The position numbers and the translations under genes are program-made. The notes beneath the pieces are model-generated. The model saw only the letters and a program-made list of their open reading frames with translations. It was not told where the DNA came from and searched no databases. This document shows, in pieces, positions 33,492 to 44,815 of a stretch of 64,000 nt of DNA. The number at the start of each line of letters is the position of its first letter. Within the stretch, counting starts at the first letter, position 1. Origin of the DNA: Diadophis punctatus similis (taxonomy: Eukaryota; Chordata; Lepidosauria; Squamata; Dipsadidae); the NCBI GenBank assembly GCA_023053685.1, contig JALIGW010000058.1, positions 2,804,213 through 2,868,212 of the forward strand. The letters are read 5' to 3'.

Positions 33492-33862
33492 CCGTGATGG
33501 CGAACCTATGGCACGGGTGCCACAAGTGGCACGCGGAGCCATATCGGTGGGCACACGAGCTCAGGTCCGGCGCGTTTGTGCGCACCGGCCGGCTGATTTT
33601 CAGGCCTTCTGGGCCCACTGGGAGTCGGGAAACAGGCTGTTTCCAGCCTCCAGAGGGGGTGGGGAAGGCCGTTTTCGCCCTCCCCAGGCTCCTAGAAGCC
33701 TGGAGAGAGCAAAAAATGGGCGTGCCATTGCATGCTGGGAGTGGGGGGGTCATACGCGCATGCGCGGGGGTGCATGGAATTATGGGTGTGGGCATGCACA
33801 CACGTGATCACACGCATCCCCCCCCTTTTTGGCACGCGAACCAAAAAAGTTCGCCATCACTG
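33492..33862 (+). mobile_element. hAT-like element, family a, perfect 8-bp TSD
   Basis: 371 bases with ends CCGTGATGGCGAACCTATGG and GTTCGCCATCACTG, flanked by GTCTAGGG at 33484-33491 and 33863-33870. Inserted in a CR1 tail. Confidence 0.9.
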
Positions 33863-33935
33863 GTCTAGGGTCTCCTGCTTGAGCAGGGGGTTGGACTAGA
33901 TGACCTCCAAGGTTTCCTTCCAGCTCTATTCTGGT
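33863..33935 (+). mobile_element. CR1 3' fragment (right part)
   Basis: GTCTAGGGTCTCCTGCTTGA, then GGACTAGATGACCTCCAAGG: the continuation of the copy at 33340-33483. Confidence 0.8.
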
Positions 33936-34039
33936 GGATTGACTGACTCCGCTTTTCAGGAATTCATAGAAAGAATAATAGAATGAATCGTAGAATCGTA
34001 GAATCATGCAATCACGGAACGGACCTTGGAGTCTTCTAA

Positions 34040-34285
34040 TCCCATGATCCCCCGACCTTTGCGGCTTGGTGGCCTGCTTGGGGTGGGTGGAGAGGGGAAC
34101 TGGGCCCCACAAGTTGAGCTGCATGTGTGTGTGTGTGTGTGCACATGTGCCAGTCTGCCAGTTGCACAAGTCAAGCTGCGTGCATGTGCATGCATGCACG
34201 CGAGTGTGCGCCAGCCTGGTGGTCCTGCGGCCCAGTTCTGAAAGGGCCATGGTTTGGTAGTGGGCTGTGGCCAAGGGGCTGGGGA
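34040..34285. mobile_element. hAT-like element, family g
   Basis: Contains CCCCGACCTTTGCGGC at the left and CCAAGGGGCTGGGGACCTCTG at the right around a GT/CATG-rich centre. It sits between split CR1 tail pieces (AGGGACCTTGG-like left, TCTAATCCAACCCCCTACTC right). Confidence 0.5.
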
Positions 34286-34289
34286 CCTC

Positions 34290-34720
34290 TGTTCTAATCC
34301 AACCCCCTACTCAAGGCAGGAGACCTTATGCCATTCTTGCACTGACCTTGTAGGCTGTTTGCAGGGTCAGGATGAAGAAATGTAGGGCTGGAAGGGAACC
34401 TCAGAGGTCTTCTAGTCCAACTCTTTGCCCAAGGCAGGAGTCCTTTGACCATTTTTTTCTGACAGAGAGAGCAATCAACCGATGGAACAGAAGTCACCTT
34501 CAGAAGTCGTGGGAGCTTTCAAGAAGAGACTGGACTGCCATCTGTCAGAAATTGTATTGGGTCTCCTGCTTGGGCAGGGGGTTGGACTAGATGACCTCCA
34601 AGGTCCCTTCCAACTCTGTTAACCTGTTGAGACAAGATCTTGGATAAAGGCTGTTCAATCTCTTCTTAAAAACCTCCGGTGATGAAGCACCCACAATTTC
34701 TTGACACACACCCCTTAACC
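34290..34720. mobile_element. CR1 tail fragments in both orientations
   Basis: Antisense (TCTAGTCCAACTCTTTGCCC), sense (GGTTGGACTAGATGACCTCC), then antisense (CTTCTTAAAAACCTCCGGTG) pieces follow each other. Confidence 0.7.
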
Positions 34721-35201
34721 ATCTTGGTCTTCTTTGCACTCTTTCTGGGGCCTGACCCTCTTTCCCCATCGTCTTCTGCCCAGCTTCAAAACCACAGCAG
34801 GAAAATCCACTTCAGATCCATCGCAGCCCTCAAGGGAGGGAGGGAAGACGAGTGGAAGAAAAGGGCTGGGCTGTTCGGGGTGGAGAAATTCAGAGGGCCC
34901 AGAGGGAACGCATCTCCTCTAAAAGCCTGGAAGGCCGAAAGGGTACTGGAGGGGCCTGGGATCATCTGACCCCCATCTCCCTTTCTCTGTCCCCATCCAG
35001 GGCCTCTCCTCGGGTTTCATTGGCTTGGGGGGGGGAGGGGGTGACTGGGGAGTTGGATAAAAGGTAGAGGGAGAAAGGAAAGGAACAGAGGGGGCAGGAG
35101 GTGGAGACTCAGGCCTTGGCGAGGGGAACATATGGGTTGTGACCCCTCTTCCAATCAAGAGGCTGTCAACCCAGCTGGTATTCTGGAGCGATACCCTGGG
35201 A
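34721..35201. other. Unassigned intron 1 sequence
   Basis: No gene or known repeat recognised. Confidence 0.4.
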
Positions 35202-35202
35202 T

Positions 35203-35239
<37 letters not shown>

Positions 35240-35410
35240 GGATGGATGGATGGATGGATGGATGGATGGATGGATGGATGGATGGATGGATGGATGGATG
35301 GATGGATGGATGGATGGATGGATGGATGGATGGATGGATGGATGGATGGATGATAGATGATAGATAATAGATAGATCATAGGTAGGTAGGTAGGTAGGTA
35401 GGTAGGTAGG

Positions 35411-35487
<77 letters not shown>

Positions 35488-35607
35488 CATAGATAGATCA
35501 TAGATAGATCAGATAACTGGATAGATGATAGATAGATGGATAGAGATAGAGAAAATAGATGATAGATTTAAATAGAGACAGAGAGATGAGATAGATAAAA
35601 GATATAA

Positions 35608-35676
<69 letters not shown>

Positions 35677-35770
35677 AATAGAGATAGATAGATAGATATA
35701 AATAGATAATAGATATAGATCAATAGATCGATCGATAAGATAGAGATAGAGATAGAGATAGAGATATTTG
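35202..35770. repeat. Bkm-like GATA/GATG/GTAG/(GA) tract
   Basis: (GATA), about 32 GATG units, (GTAG) and again (GATA) arrays, then mixed GATA and a pure (GA)n at 35620-35674. Within XKR7 intron 1. Confidence 0.95.
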
Positions 35771-36000
35771 CAATAGTGGCGAATATCTGTAGCTCCGGTG
35801 TAGCGTGAGGGTGGAGGTTCGTTCTCCGAGCTTGTGGGTTGGTTTCCAAAGGTTTCATTTCCAGGCTAGGTAACATCTTCAGAGGAGTTTAGGAGATGTC
35901 AGTGTTCTGTTTATAAGGGCTTCAGGTGGGTGGGTGTCAAGTGAGGGTCTTGTGACAGGTCTTGTGATGGGTCAGCTGTGAGTCATAAGTGAGTCTTGTG
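35771..36000 (-). mobile_element. PLE-like terminal sequence with a third hammerhead-like motif
   Basis: On the minus strand: CUGAAGA, U, GUUACC, loop UAGCCU, GGAAAU, GAAAC (35851-35882). Stem II has one mismatch, and CUUU replaces GUC, so the motif is probably dead. Flanking text (CCTGAAGCCCTTATAAACAG on the minus strand) is repeat-like. Confidence 0.45.
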
Positions 36001-36047
36001 ATGGGTCTTGTGATAAGGAGATACAGATATGATAGATTGATAGCTCT

Positions 36048-36078
<31 letters not shown>

Positions 36079-36236
36079 GGATGGATGGATGGATGGATGG
36101 ATGGATGGATGGATGGATGGATGGATGGATGGATGGACGGATGGACAGACGGACGGACGAATGGTAGGTAGGTAGGTAGGTACATAGATATAGACAAACA
36201 GATGATAGACAGACAGATAGACAGACAGACAGATGC
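36048..36236. repeat. GATA/GATG/GACA microsatellite
   Basis: GATA, then about 18 GATG, GACG, GTAG and GACA/GATA blocks. Confidence 0.95.
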
Positions 36237-36842
36237 TCTCTCCCTGAGCTGCCCTGGGGGCACAAGGTCCATCAACAAAAGGGAGCAAAACATGCAGCCC
36301 GGTGTGCTGATCTGTAATTTGAGTGGGGCCGTGTTGGTTATGGGAACCTGTGAGTTGCATTTGAAAATCCCACACTGGGAAAAGCTGGGGTGGGTGGGTG
36401 GGCTTTGGCTGTAACCTAGAGCTCCGCAGCATTTGGGAAATAATTCAGAAGATGATTTGGAGCACAAAGGGGAATGGGGTGTGTGTGTAGCTGCCCTCCG
36501 CAGCCTTTTAAGGCAGCCGTGTCTCCTCCTTTGCCTCTCGGCATAGTTTGGGGCATCTTCTGGGAGTTGAGTTGGAACCATTGGCCTCTGCACAGGCAGG
36601 AGGGAAGAGCGAGGCGATTTGGCAATTTGGTGTGGAAACTCTCATGCATGGCTCACTATTTCGGCCTCCGGGAAAGGAGGAGCCCCAAAGTCCCCGCTCA
36701 GCCATTAGCCAAGGAGTGGGCTCAGGGGTCAATGGCTCCCCAGAGCTCTCTCTCCTCGCCAAGCTGCCTACCAGCAAATGGGAAGGAGACCAGAGACCAT
36801 TCCCATCTGTCTTTTGGCAGGGTTTCTGATGCGACCCCCATC
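36237..36842. other. Unassigned intron 1 sequence
   Basis: No coding region with family features. Open frames occur on both strands without support. Confidence 0.4.
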
Positions 36843-36965
36843 CTAGAGTACTGCATCCAGTTTTGGTCGCCACAATGTAAAAAAAGATGTTGAGACTCTA
36901 GAAAGAGTGCAGAGAAGAGCAACCAGGATGATTAGGGGACTGGAGGCTAAAACATACGATGAACG
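36843..36965 (+). mobile_element. CR1 fragment (left of a SINE)
   Basis: GTACTGCATCCAGTTTTGGT through GGACTGGAGGCTAAAACATA; continues after the SINE at 37230. Confidence 0.8.
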
Positions 36966-36973
36966 TATGAATA

Positions 36974-37212
36974 AGAGCCGAGGTGCCGCAGCAGTTAGAG
37001 TGCAGTACTGCAGGCCACTTTAGCTGACTGTGATCAGCAGTTCAGCTGTTCAAATCTCACCGGCTCAGGCTTGACTCAGCCTTCCATCCTTCCGAGGTAG
37101 GTAAAATGAGGACCCAGATTGTTGGGGGCAATATAAATATACATTGCTTAATGGTGTAAACCGCTTAGAGAGTGCTTGCACTATGAGGCAGTATATGTCT
37201 CACTAATAATAA
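36974..37212 (+). mobile_element. tRNA-derived SINE inserted in CR1
   Basis: Starts AGCCGAGGTGCCGCAGCAGT, with a B-box-like GTTCAAATCTC, CTTCCATCCTTCCGAGGTAG and a TAATAATAATAA tail. Same family as 6417-6632. Confidence 0.85.
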
Positions 37213-37229
37213 TAATAAATAATAATAAC

Positions 37230-37612
37230 AGTTGCAGAAACTGGGCATGGCTAGTCTAGTGAAGGGAAGGACCAGGGAAGAGATGATAGCAGTCTTCCAA
37301 TATTGGAGGGGCTGCCACAGAGAGGAGGGGGGGGGTCAACCTGTTTTCCAAAGCACCCGAAGGCCAGACAAGGAATAATGGATGGAAACTGATCAAGGAG
37401 CGATTCAACCTAGAAATAAGGAGGAATTTTCTGACAGTGAGAACAATCCACCAATGGAACAGAAGTTGCCTTCAGAAGTTATGGGAGCTTCATCACTGGA
37501 AGCTTTCAAGAAGAGACTGGACTGCCATCTGTCAGAAATGATGTAGGCTCTCCTGCTTGAGCAGGGGGTTGGACTAGATGACCTACAAGGTCCCTTCCAA
37601 CTCTGTTAATCT
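37230..37612 (+). mobile_element. CR1 fragment (right of the SINE)
   Basis: GTTGCAGAAACTGGGCATGG onward to the tail GGTTGGACTAGATGACCTAC. Confidence 0.85.
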
Positions 37613-37739
37613 GTAAAGCCTTGGACCCTCCGCCCCTTCTCACGCCAGGGGCCTTTGGATCGATCACCCCAATTGGGAGGCGGGTGGGACAGGCCTCACA
37701 GGCAAGGGTCCGGCTCCTCCCATCATATTTATGACTAGG

Positions 37740-38748
37740 TTGAGTGCTGAATGGACTGGAGCTAAGCGAGGCGGTCGTAAAGGGAGTCAAACTCAATTTT
37801 AGAACCCTTTTTGTGGCAGTTGTTATGGAATTGTGTGGTCATTAAGCAAACTTGGTTCCCCCAGTGATTTTGCTCATTGCAAAAGGTGATCATATCACCC
37901 GGGAACTTGCATAAGTCACAAATGCGAGGAGCGAAGCTGGGCGACCGGGAATGTGGATAGCCCACAAACCCCAGGACCGGGTCACATGACCCTCCCAACA
38001 GTCCCCCCAGGGATCCCCTAACCCTTGGGGGCATGGCAGCTGGCCTACCTCCAGAGTCCAGACCTGGATCAGGTGAATGAGGGCCTGGCTCTCCGTTCCC
38101 AGTCATAAAAAGAGTCACACTCAATTTTAGAACCCTTTTTGCGATGGTCGCTAAGTGAATCACATGGTCATTAAGCGAACCCAGCTTCCACCAGTGACTT
38201 TGCTGGTCGGGGAAGGTCTCCAACAGCGATCCCATCACCCTGCAAAAATGCGGCCGGGGAGGCGGATAAATCCCCGATGCCCACATGCGGCCGGCTTTCC
38301 CCCGTCCCAGCTCTCCTCTCCAGGAATCCCCTAGCCCATAGGGCCCAGCGACTGGCCTACCTCCAGACCCGGCCGAGCTGGAGCAGGTGAATGAGGGCCT
38401 GGCTCTCCCCTTCCGGTGGTAAAGAAAGGTGCACTCAATTTTAGAAACCCGTTTTGAGCTGGTTGCTAAGTGAATCATGTGGCCATTAAGCGAACCCGGC
38501 TTGCCCCAGTGACTTTGCTCGTCGGGAGCCCCACCCCGGGGAAGGTACAAACGGCGCCTAGGATCACCTGCAGAAGTCACAAATGCGAGGAGCGAAGATC
38601 GGCGACCGGGGAGGCGGATAACCCCCAAACCCCAGGACTGGGCCACGTGCGCCCGGCTCTCCACCCCCAGGGGTCCCCTAGCCCATGGGGCGCGGCGGCT
38701 GGCCTACCTCCAGACCTGGCCGAGCTGGAGCAGGTGAATGAGGGCCTG
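37740..38748 (-). repeat. Three tandem copies of the exon 1 end, splice donor and adjacent intron
   Basis: The 41 bases at the end of exon 1 (38708-38748) and about 300 bases of following intron are repeated twice more in direct orientation. The copied exon ends lie at 38361-38401 and 38049-38087. Each is followed by the same donor GTAGGC. Copy 2 would read [13 protein letters not shown] in the same phase. Periods are 347 and 312 bases. Each unit also includes a piece of TA-MITE sequence (GTTCGCTTAATG, TTCTAAAATTGAG). Confidence 0.9.
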
Positions 38749-39800
38749 CAGGATCCAGACGCAGAGGCGGCAGCAGCCCAGGCGGGGCGCGGCGGCCGAG
38801 GCGGCGGCGGCGGCGGCGGCCGAGGCGGCGGCGCTGTCCTTGGTGCTGAAGGCGGCGGCGGCGGCGGGCGCGGCGGCGAAGTCGTAGACGAACCACCTGA
38901 AGCTGAGCAGCTGCACCACCAGCGACGGGAGGAGCACGAAGAGCAGCGTCAGCCCGAACCACAAGTAGTGGCCCCGCAGGTAGTAATCGGCCGCCAGCCA
39001 CAGGTCGCTGGCGCCGTCCGAGAAGAAGACCAGCAAGGCGCCCAGCACCCAGCAGCAATCCCGCAGGCTGTAGGCGCGGCCCCGCGGCCCGGGCACCGGG
39101 ACTGGCAGCGCGGTCGGTGGAAGGAGAGGAGGAGGAGGAGGAAGGGGAGGCGGCGGGGCGGAGGAGCAGGAGGAGGCGGTGGCCGGGCTGCCCGGTGCCC
39201 GTCTGGCCCCCCGCGGGAGGCTGCCCGCCTCGGAGCCTTCCCGGCGCAGGAGGGGCGCGGGCGAGGAGCAACGGGGCGCGGCGGCCGCCTGGCCATCCGA
39301 CTTCGCGGCCATGTTGGCGGGGAGGGGGAGGGAGAAGGCAGGCACAGCCCCAGACTTCCGGGCGGACCAGGCAGAGGGACGGGCACGGTGGTGGTGGGGG
39401 AGCCCCGAGCGGTGGCGGAGAAGGAGGAGGAGGAGGAAGAGGAGAAGGAGGAGAAGGAGGAAGGGAGCGGCCAGGCCGGGCAGCGCCCACCTCGCCCCCT
39501 CCGCGGCGCCCCCCCCCAGCAGGCGTGGAATGTGGGGCTGCAGCCGGAGAGCGAGCCCTCCAGGCCTCCTCGAGGGAGGGTTCTCGGGGCCGCGCCCCCC
39601 TCTCCCCTCCCGGGCACGCCCACTCCCCTCCTTCCCCCTCCCGCCGCTGCCCCGCCCCAGAGGCTAGGTGGGGCTCCCTCCTCCCCCACTAATCAGCCCT
39701 CCGCTCGCCCGGCGACCGAGGATGGGCTGGCCGTCCTGCTCCGCTTCGGCCCGGTGCCGACCCGGGCCATTCATCCCGGGGAGAGGGGCAGAAACCCCCC
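38650..39800. promoter_or_regulatory. XKR7: CpG-rich island at the XKR7 5' end
   Basis: Dense CG dinucleotides and high GC cover exon 1 and several hundred bases upstream, with CCCCGCCCC-type GC boxes near 39651. No TATA box is evident, which fits a CpG-island promoter. The start site is not determinable from sequence alone. Confidence 0.7.
38708..39312 (-). CDS. XKR7: XK-related protein 7, coding exon 1
   Basis: Encodes residues 1-202. The start ATG at 39312-39310 lies in a good context (CCAACATGG) and gives MAAKSDG, the N-terminus shared by XKR4/6/7. An in-frame ATG 11 codons upstream is less likely. Residues 53-66 are proline-rich and 145-175 alanine-rich with FSTKDS between. Conserved family text is [20 protein letters not shown] (84-103), [20 protein letters not shown] (116-135), [10 protein letters not shown] (136-145) and [16 protein letters not shown] (187-202). 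Hydrophobic segments fall near 85-108, 115-137 and 181-196. The donor is TGGAG followed by GTAGGC at 38707. The total spliced length of 586 residues is close to mammalian XKR7. Expected at the plasma membrane. Confidence 0.93.
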
Positions 39801-39812
39801 ACCCAAGGTTGC

Positions 39813-41065
39813 AGGGGTTGAAAGCCAGATCAAAGGGAGGGAAAGGGGGGGTCCTGCAGAGAGTCCCCTTGGGAAAAAGCAGGGCTGAATCCCGCCCCGT
39901 TCTCGGACCCCCGGGAAAGTCCTGCAATCTACACACAAACACACACACACCCCGCCCCTCCAGAGCGTGATCCGTTCCCTTCAAAGCCAAGACTCGCGTG
40001 CCAAGGAGAATTCAGCCTGGAGAGAATCCAGTCAGAAAGCCTCAAGATCATTTCAGCCAGGCGGGCCAGGCCTGTCCCTGTAAACAAATTAAGGCCGCTA
40101 ATGAGGGTGTGTTTGTGGGGAGGGGGAAGGGGAGTGTCCCACCAGTAAAGCATCCACTCAAGACAATCCTTTCAGCCTCTCCTGAAAATGCCAGGGCCGG
40201 GCTGGGAGGAACTGGTCCTGTAACAAGGTAAGGGGGAAAAAAACCCATAGGACCCTTATATCCCTGGTTGGGGGGAGGGGGCTTGGGGGGGGAGGTATCT
40301 CTTCTGCTCCTGCTCTCCACTTGGGTGTTCCTAGCCTGACATTCTCCCCCACCCCACCCCTTTTCTCTGGCAAGCATCAGATTTAGATCTGGCCAGGAAA
40401 GGGGATACTAGACAGAAAGGCTTTCAATGGTCTCCCAATTTCCCCTCTATTCAAGGATAATTTTTTCCCCTCTCAAGTTCACCACTGAAGCAGAAAATGA
40501 GCTGTGCAGTTGAGCTGTTGGAGCCAGGAAAAAAAAACAGCGTCCAGTTTCCTGGTCATCTTCAGAAGTTCTACCTTGGCCAAAGAATTCTGGATCCAAA
40601 ATTTAGGTTTCTGCTCCAGCTAGAACCGTTCACACGTAAACAGCCTGGACCTTAGATAGGGGATGATGTCTGCAATTGCCATCGTGGTTTTGCAATTCGG
40701 GGTGGTTGTGTGCAGCGACTTTTTGTTCTACGATAGCATTGTGTAGGCACAGAAAAGCTCTCGCCTCACCACAAGGCCTGGTATTGTGTGGCTGGTGATG
40801 GAATCAGGGGTGTGTCAGCTCAGGGGTGTGTCGAAGCGTGTGGGAGAGATCTTTACAAGGGCTAGTAGACATTCTCATAAGGACTGAGCGGGGAGGATCG
40901 GAATGGTTCAAATTAAGAAAGGAAGCGCCATGCACTGTGTCCCCATTGGCTATTTCAATCCAAGAATGAGTATGTTTTACGAATGGCACAGCCAGAAATG
41001 GGAGGAGGGATGCAAATGGAAGGTTTTGAGATATTCAGCTAGTAGCACTTGTTAACAAAAAAAAA
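39813..41065. other. Upstream flank of XKR7, unassigned
   Basis: GC content falls away from the island. A CA run lies at 39930-39950. No gene or recognised repeat found. Confidence 0.45.
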
Positions 41066-41802
41066 GGGGGGGGGAAGGAACCGAAGGGAAAGGAAGGAAA
41101 GGAAAGAAGGAAAGAAAAGAAGGAAATAGAGAAGAAGGAAAGGAAGGGAAGAAGGAAAGGAAAGAAGGAAATAGAGAAGAAGGAAAGGAAAGGAAAGGAA
41201 AGGAAAGGAAAGAAGGAAAGGAAAGAAGGAAATAGAGAAGAAGGGAAGGGAAGGAAAATAAAGGAAAGGAAAATAAAAGAAAGGGAAGGAAAGGAAAGAA
41301 GGAAAGGAAAGAAGGAAATAGAGAAGAAGGGAAGGGAAGGAAAATAAAGGGAAGGAAAATAAAAGAAAGGGAAGGAAAGGAAAGGAAAGAAGGGAAGTAC
41401 ATAAAAGAAAAGAAAGGAGAAAGGAAAAGGAGAAAGGAAGGAAAGGGGAAAGGAAAGGAAAGGAGGGAGGGGAAGAAAGGAAAGGAGGGAGGGGAAAGAA
41501 AGGAAGAAAGAAAGAGAAAAAAAGAAGAAAAGAAAAAGAAAAAGGAAGTAAGTTTGATCTTGAGGAAGAAAGGGAGAGAGGGAGAGAGAGGGGAAGGAAA
41601 GGGAAAGGAAGGTTGATCTTGAAGGAAGGAAGAGAGGGAGGGAGGAGAAAGAAAGAAAAAGAAAGAAAGAAAAAAAGAAAAGAAAAGAAAAAGAAAAAGG
41701 AAGTAAGTTTGATCTTGAGGAAGAAAGAGAGAGGGAGAGAGGGGAAGGAAAGGGAAAGGAAGATTGATCTTGAAGGAAGGAAGAGAGGGAGGGAGGAGAA
41801 AG

Positions 41803-41861
<59 letters not shown>

Positions 41862-41864
41862 AAA
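41066..41864. repeat. Long polypurine (GGAAA/GAAA)n tract
   Basis: About 800 bases of GGAA/GAAA. Higher-order copies around TTGATCTTGAGGAAG recur near 41550, 41610, 41705 and 41765. It ends in a regular GAAA array. Confidence 0.95.
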
Positions 41865-42514
41865 ATGGGTGACTATTAAATATTAACAAACAGTCATTGT
41901 CAACCAGCATGATTGGTGAATGGACAGTTGACAGGGAAGAAATCAGGGTGGTAAATGGCCGTCATTCCTGGGCTCCAGAGGAGATAAGAATGGACTGAAC
42001 GTTCTGGAGAGGTATAAAAGCACTTAATCCCAGGCAGGGCGGCAGTGACAAATGTAAGTAAGATTATGAGGGATAAAGACAACATCTGTGTGACCACAAA
42101 GATCAGGAGAATAATGATCTTTCTGTGGCAATATATGTAACTCTGAAAGCTGGACCCGAGACAGAATGAGTGAAAGATATTTGGGGTGGGGGGGCTTCAA
42201 ATCAGGAGTCTGAACACCAAGAGGACCATGGGAGAAGCCATCATTCCTGCACCAAACCAAGACTCTTCCCTTTGTCCGTGACCCACAGGAGTAAATTCAC
42301 TTACTTCGGGCCTGCGATGTGAGCAGACAAGGGGCCAGAAACATTTATCACACTCTGCAAGATGGAGAGAGGGAGAGAAGGAAGATAAACCGACCAGGTG
42401 GATGGACACAACTGGAAAGTTGCCAATAGAAAGGCAGGAGGAATTGGGCTCAGGCTGCATCACTTCCTGAATTAAACTACTGTCCAACCTGCGAATGAAT
42501 ATATATATATATTC
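41865..42514. other. Unassigned sequence with a TATA-like motif
   Basis: GGTATAAAAGC occurs at 42011-42021, but nothing downstream looks like a gene. It may be part of an unrecognised retroelement terminus. Confidence 0.3.
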
Positions 42515-42770
42515 CAGGTTGCTTCTCTCCTTGCTGAGTTTCCATCCGTTGCTTCTTGTCCTCCCTTCAGGGGCTTTGGAGAATAGGTTGACCCCCCTCT
42601 TCTTTGTGGCAACCTCTGAGATATTGGAACACTGCTATCATATCACCCCTTTCTTTTCATGAGAGTAGACCTATCCAATTCCATCAGCCTTTCTTTATGT
42701 GTTTTAGCCTCCAGCCCCTTAAATCATCTTTGTTGCTCTTCTCTGCACTCTTTCTAGAGTCTCATACTAA
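42515..42770 (-). mobile_element. CR1 fragment
   Basis: Antisense CR1: CAGGTTGCTTCTCTCCTTG, TTGACCCCCCTCTTCTTTGT, TTGCTCTTCTCTGCACTCTT. Confidence 0.85.
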
Positions 42771-42831
42771 ATAAATACTAAGGTTAACACTCTGGAACCT
42801 TTAGCATGTTTTAAAAATCTTAATCTGTGTA

Positions 42832-43246
42832 CAGACAGTCTTTGACTTAGGAACCGCAATTGAGGCCAACATTTCTGTTGCTAAGGGAGACGCTCGTTAA
42901 CTGAGTTTCGCCTCGTTTTACGACCTGCCTTGCACATTTTGAGTGAATCACCTTCATTGTTATGTTAGTCACCCGTTCGTTAAGCAAATCCTGCTCCCCC
43001 CCCCGTCCCCGTCCCCCCCCCGTTGACTTCGCTTATGGAAAGATCACAAAAGGGGATCGTGTGAAACCCCGGGACGCTACAATTACGTCATAAATACGAG
43101 TCAGTTGCCAAGCCTCCGAGTTTTGTTCCCCCGACCACGGGGATGCTGCAATGGTCGTAAGTGTGGAAAACGGTCATGAGTCACTTTTTTCAGTGCCGTT
43201 GTGACTTCGAACGGTCCCTAACTGTTGTAAGCCAAGAACTGACTGT
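42832..43246 (+). repeat. TA-MITE
   Basis: CAGACAGTCTTTGACTTAGG start, C-run in the middle, end TGTAAGCCAAGAACTGACTG followed by TA. Confidence 0.75.
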
Positions 43247-43254
43247 ACTTTTAA

Positions 43255-43335
43255 AGTTTTAATTATTTTTCTACTTGTTTTATAACCTGTAAGCCACCCA
43301 GAGTCACCTTACCAGGGGAGAGGGTGACGTAATAG
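43255..43335 (+). mobile_element. LINE 3'-tail-like fragment
   Basis: TGTAAGCCACCCAGAGTCACC and GGGGAGAGGGTGACGTAAT resemble the common 3' tail (AAGCCGCCCTGAGTC...) of reptile LINEs. The GATA array starts right after it. Confidence 0.5.
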
Positions 43336-43337
43336 AT

Positions 43338-43375
43338 AGATACTATAGATAAATAGATAGATGATTGATAGATAC

Positions 43376-43414
<39 letters not shown>

Positions 43415-43690
43415 GGATGTAAGGATGTATGGATGTATGGATGGATAGATAGAGAGTGAGATAGAGAGATAGAGAGATGATTGATAGAGAGAGAGAGAGA
43501 GAGTGATTATAGATAGATAGATTGATTGATAGATTATAGATAGATAGATAGATGATTGATAGAGAGAGAGATGATTGAGAGAGAGATGATAGATAGAGAG
43601 AGAGAGATGATAGATAGATAGAGAGAGATGATAAATAGATAGATAGATAGAGAGATAGAGAGATAGAGAGATAAAGAGATACATTATTGA
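43338..43690. repeat. GATA/GAGA microsatellite
   Basis: GATA, GATG, GATT and GAGA blocks. Confidence 0.95.
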
Positions 43691-43925
43691 GATAGATAGA
43701 TAGAATGAGTGAATGAATAAATAAATAGAATGAATGAGTGAATAAATAAATAAATAGAATTAATTAATTAATTAATAGAATGAATAAATGAATAAATAAA
43801 TAAATTGAATGAATGAATAAATAAATAAATAAATTGAATGAATGAATGAATGAATACATAAATAAATGAATGAATAAATAAATAAATAAGTAAATTGAAT
43901 GAATGAATGAATGAATGAATGAATA
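43691..43925. repeat. (AATG/AATA)n microsatellite
   Basis: Alternating GAATGAAT and AAATAAAT blocks. Confidence 0.95.
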
Positions 43926-44034
43926 TTGCATATATGCAAATTTCACTCTTGAATTGTGAAGAGATCTGAACTGTGTGGATGCAGACAGAGAATATGTTTC
44001 AATGAAACACGAACCTTCCAGGTGTACTTTTCAT

Positions 44035-44480
44035 ACAGGTGTTCCTCATCTTACAGCCATCCATTGTAAGCGGGAGATTAGTACTATCACTTGCAAGATA
44101 GTAGTTAATACAGGCAGCGCTCGACATAAGACCATAATGGAGTACTCCCCATTACGGCCATACATTGTGATGGTCGTAAAATAGATCGGTCATGTCACCA
44201 ACCCGAGTTTACTTTTTTTTTTTTTGCGGTGGTCGTTAAGTGAACACAGCGATCATTAAATGAAGGCAGCTATCGTTAAGCGAACCAATAGTTGTGCACG
44301 ATTTTGCCGAAAAAAGGAAGTAAGTCCCAGTTTGGGGCAAAACCATTGTAAAACATAGTCCCGTGAAGTTCGTTCACATGACTGTGGAGAAGGCACGACC
44401 ACCAGAGCTTCAGATCTGGGTCATAAGTCCCCTTGTTTGGATCCGTCATAACTCTGAACGGTTGTAAGCCTAGGACCATC
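44035..44480. repeat. Diverged TA-MITE relatives
   Basis: CAGGTGTTCCTCATCTTACAG, CAGGCAGCGCTCGACATAAG and GTTGTAAGCCTAGGACCATC mark at least two diverged, probably nested copies. Confidence 0.6.
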
Positions 44481-44489
44481 TGTATTTTT

Positions 44490-44815
44490 AAAAATCAGAA
44501 TAGAGTGGGAAGGGACCTTGGAGGTCCTCTAGTCCAACCCCCTGCTCAAGCAGGAAACCCTATACCGTTTCAGACAAATGGATGTCCAATCTCTTCTTAA
44601 AAACCTCCAGTGATGAAGCGCCCATAACTTCTGGTGGCAAGCAGTTCCACTGCTTAATTGTTCTCATTGTTAGGAAATTCCTCCTTAATTCCAGGTTGCT
44701 TCTCTCCTTGATGAGTTTCCGTGTTTCTTGTCCTGCCTTCGGGTGCTTTGGAGAATAGGTGGACCCCCTCTTCTTTGGGGCAGCAGCCCCCCTCAGATAT
44801 TGGAAGGCTACTATC
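44490..44815 (-). mobile_element. CR1 3' fragment
   Basis: Antisense CR1 tail from AGTGGGAAGGGACCTTGGAG through GGAATTCCTCCTTAATTCC-type sequence to TTGGAAGGCTACTATCATC. Confidence 0.85.

Noticed and set aside
39313..39345. Upstream in-frame ATG as the XKR7 start
   Set aside because: The downstream ATG has the better context and gives the MAAKSDG N-terminus shared by close XKR paralogues.
38470..39888. A 472-codon plus-strand frame over the XKR7 exon 1 island
   Set aside because: It is the antisense shadow of exon 1 and CpG-rich flank, with Gly/Arg-rich low-complexity text and no recognised family.
42011..42021. TATA box of a gene
   Set aside because: No open frame, splice signals or family match follow it.
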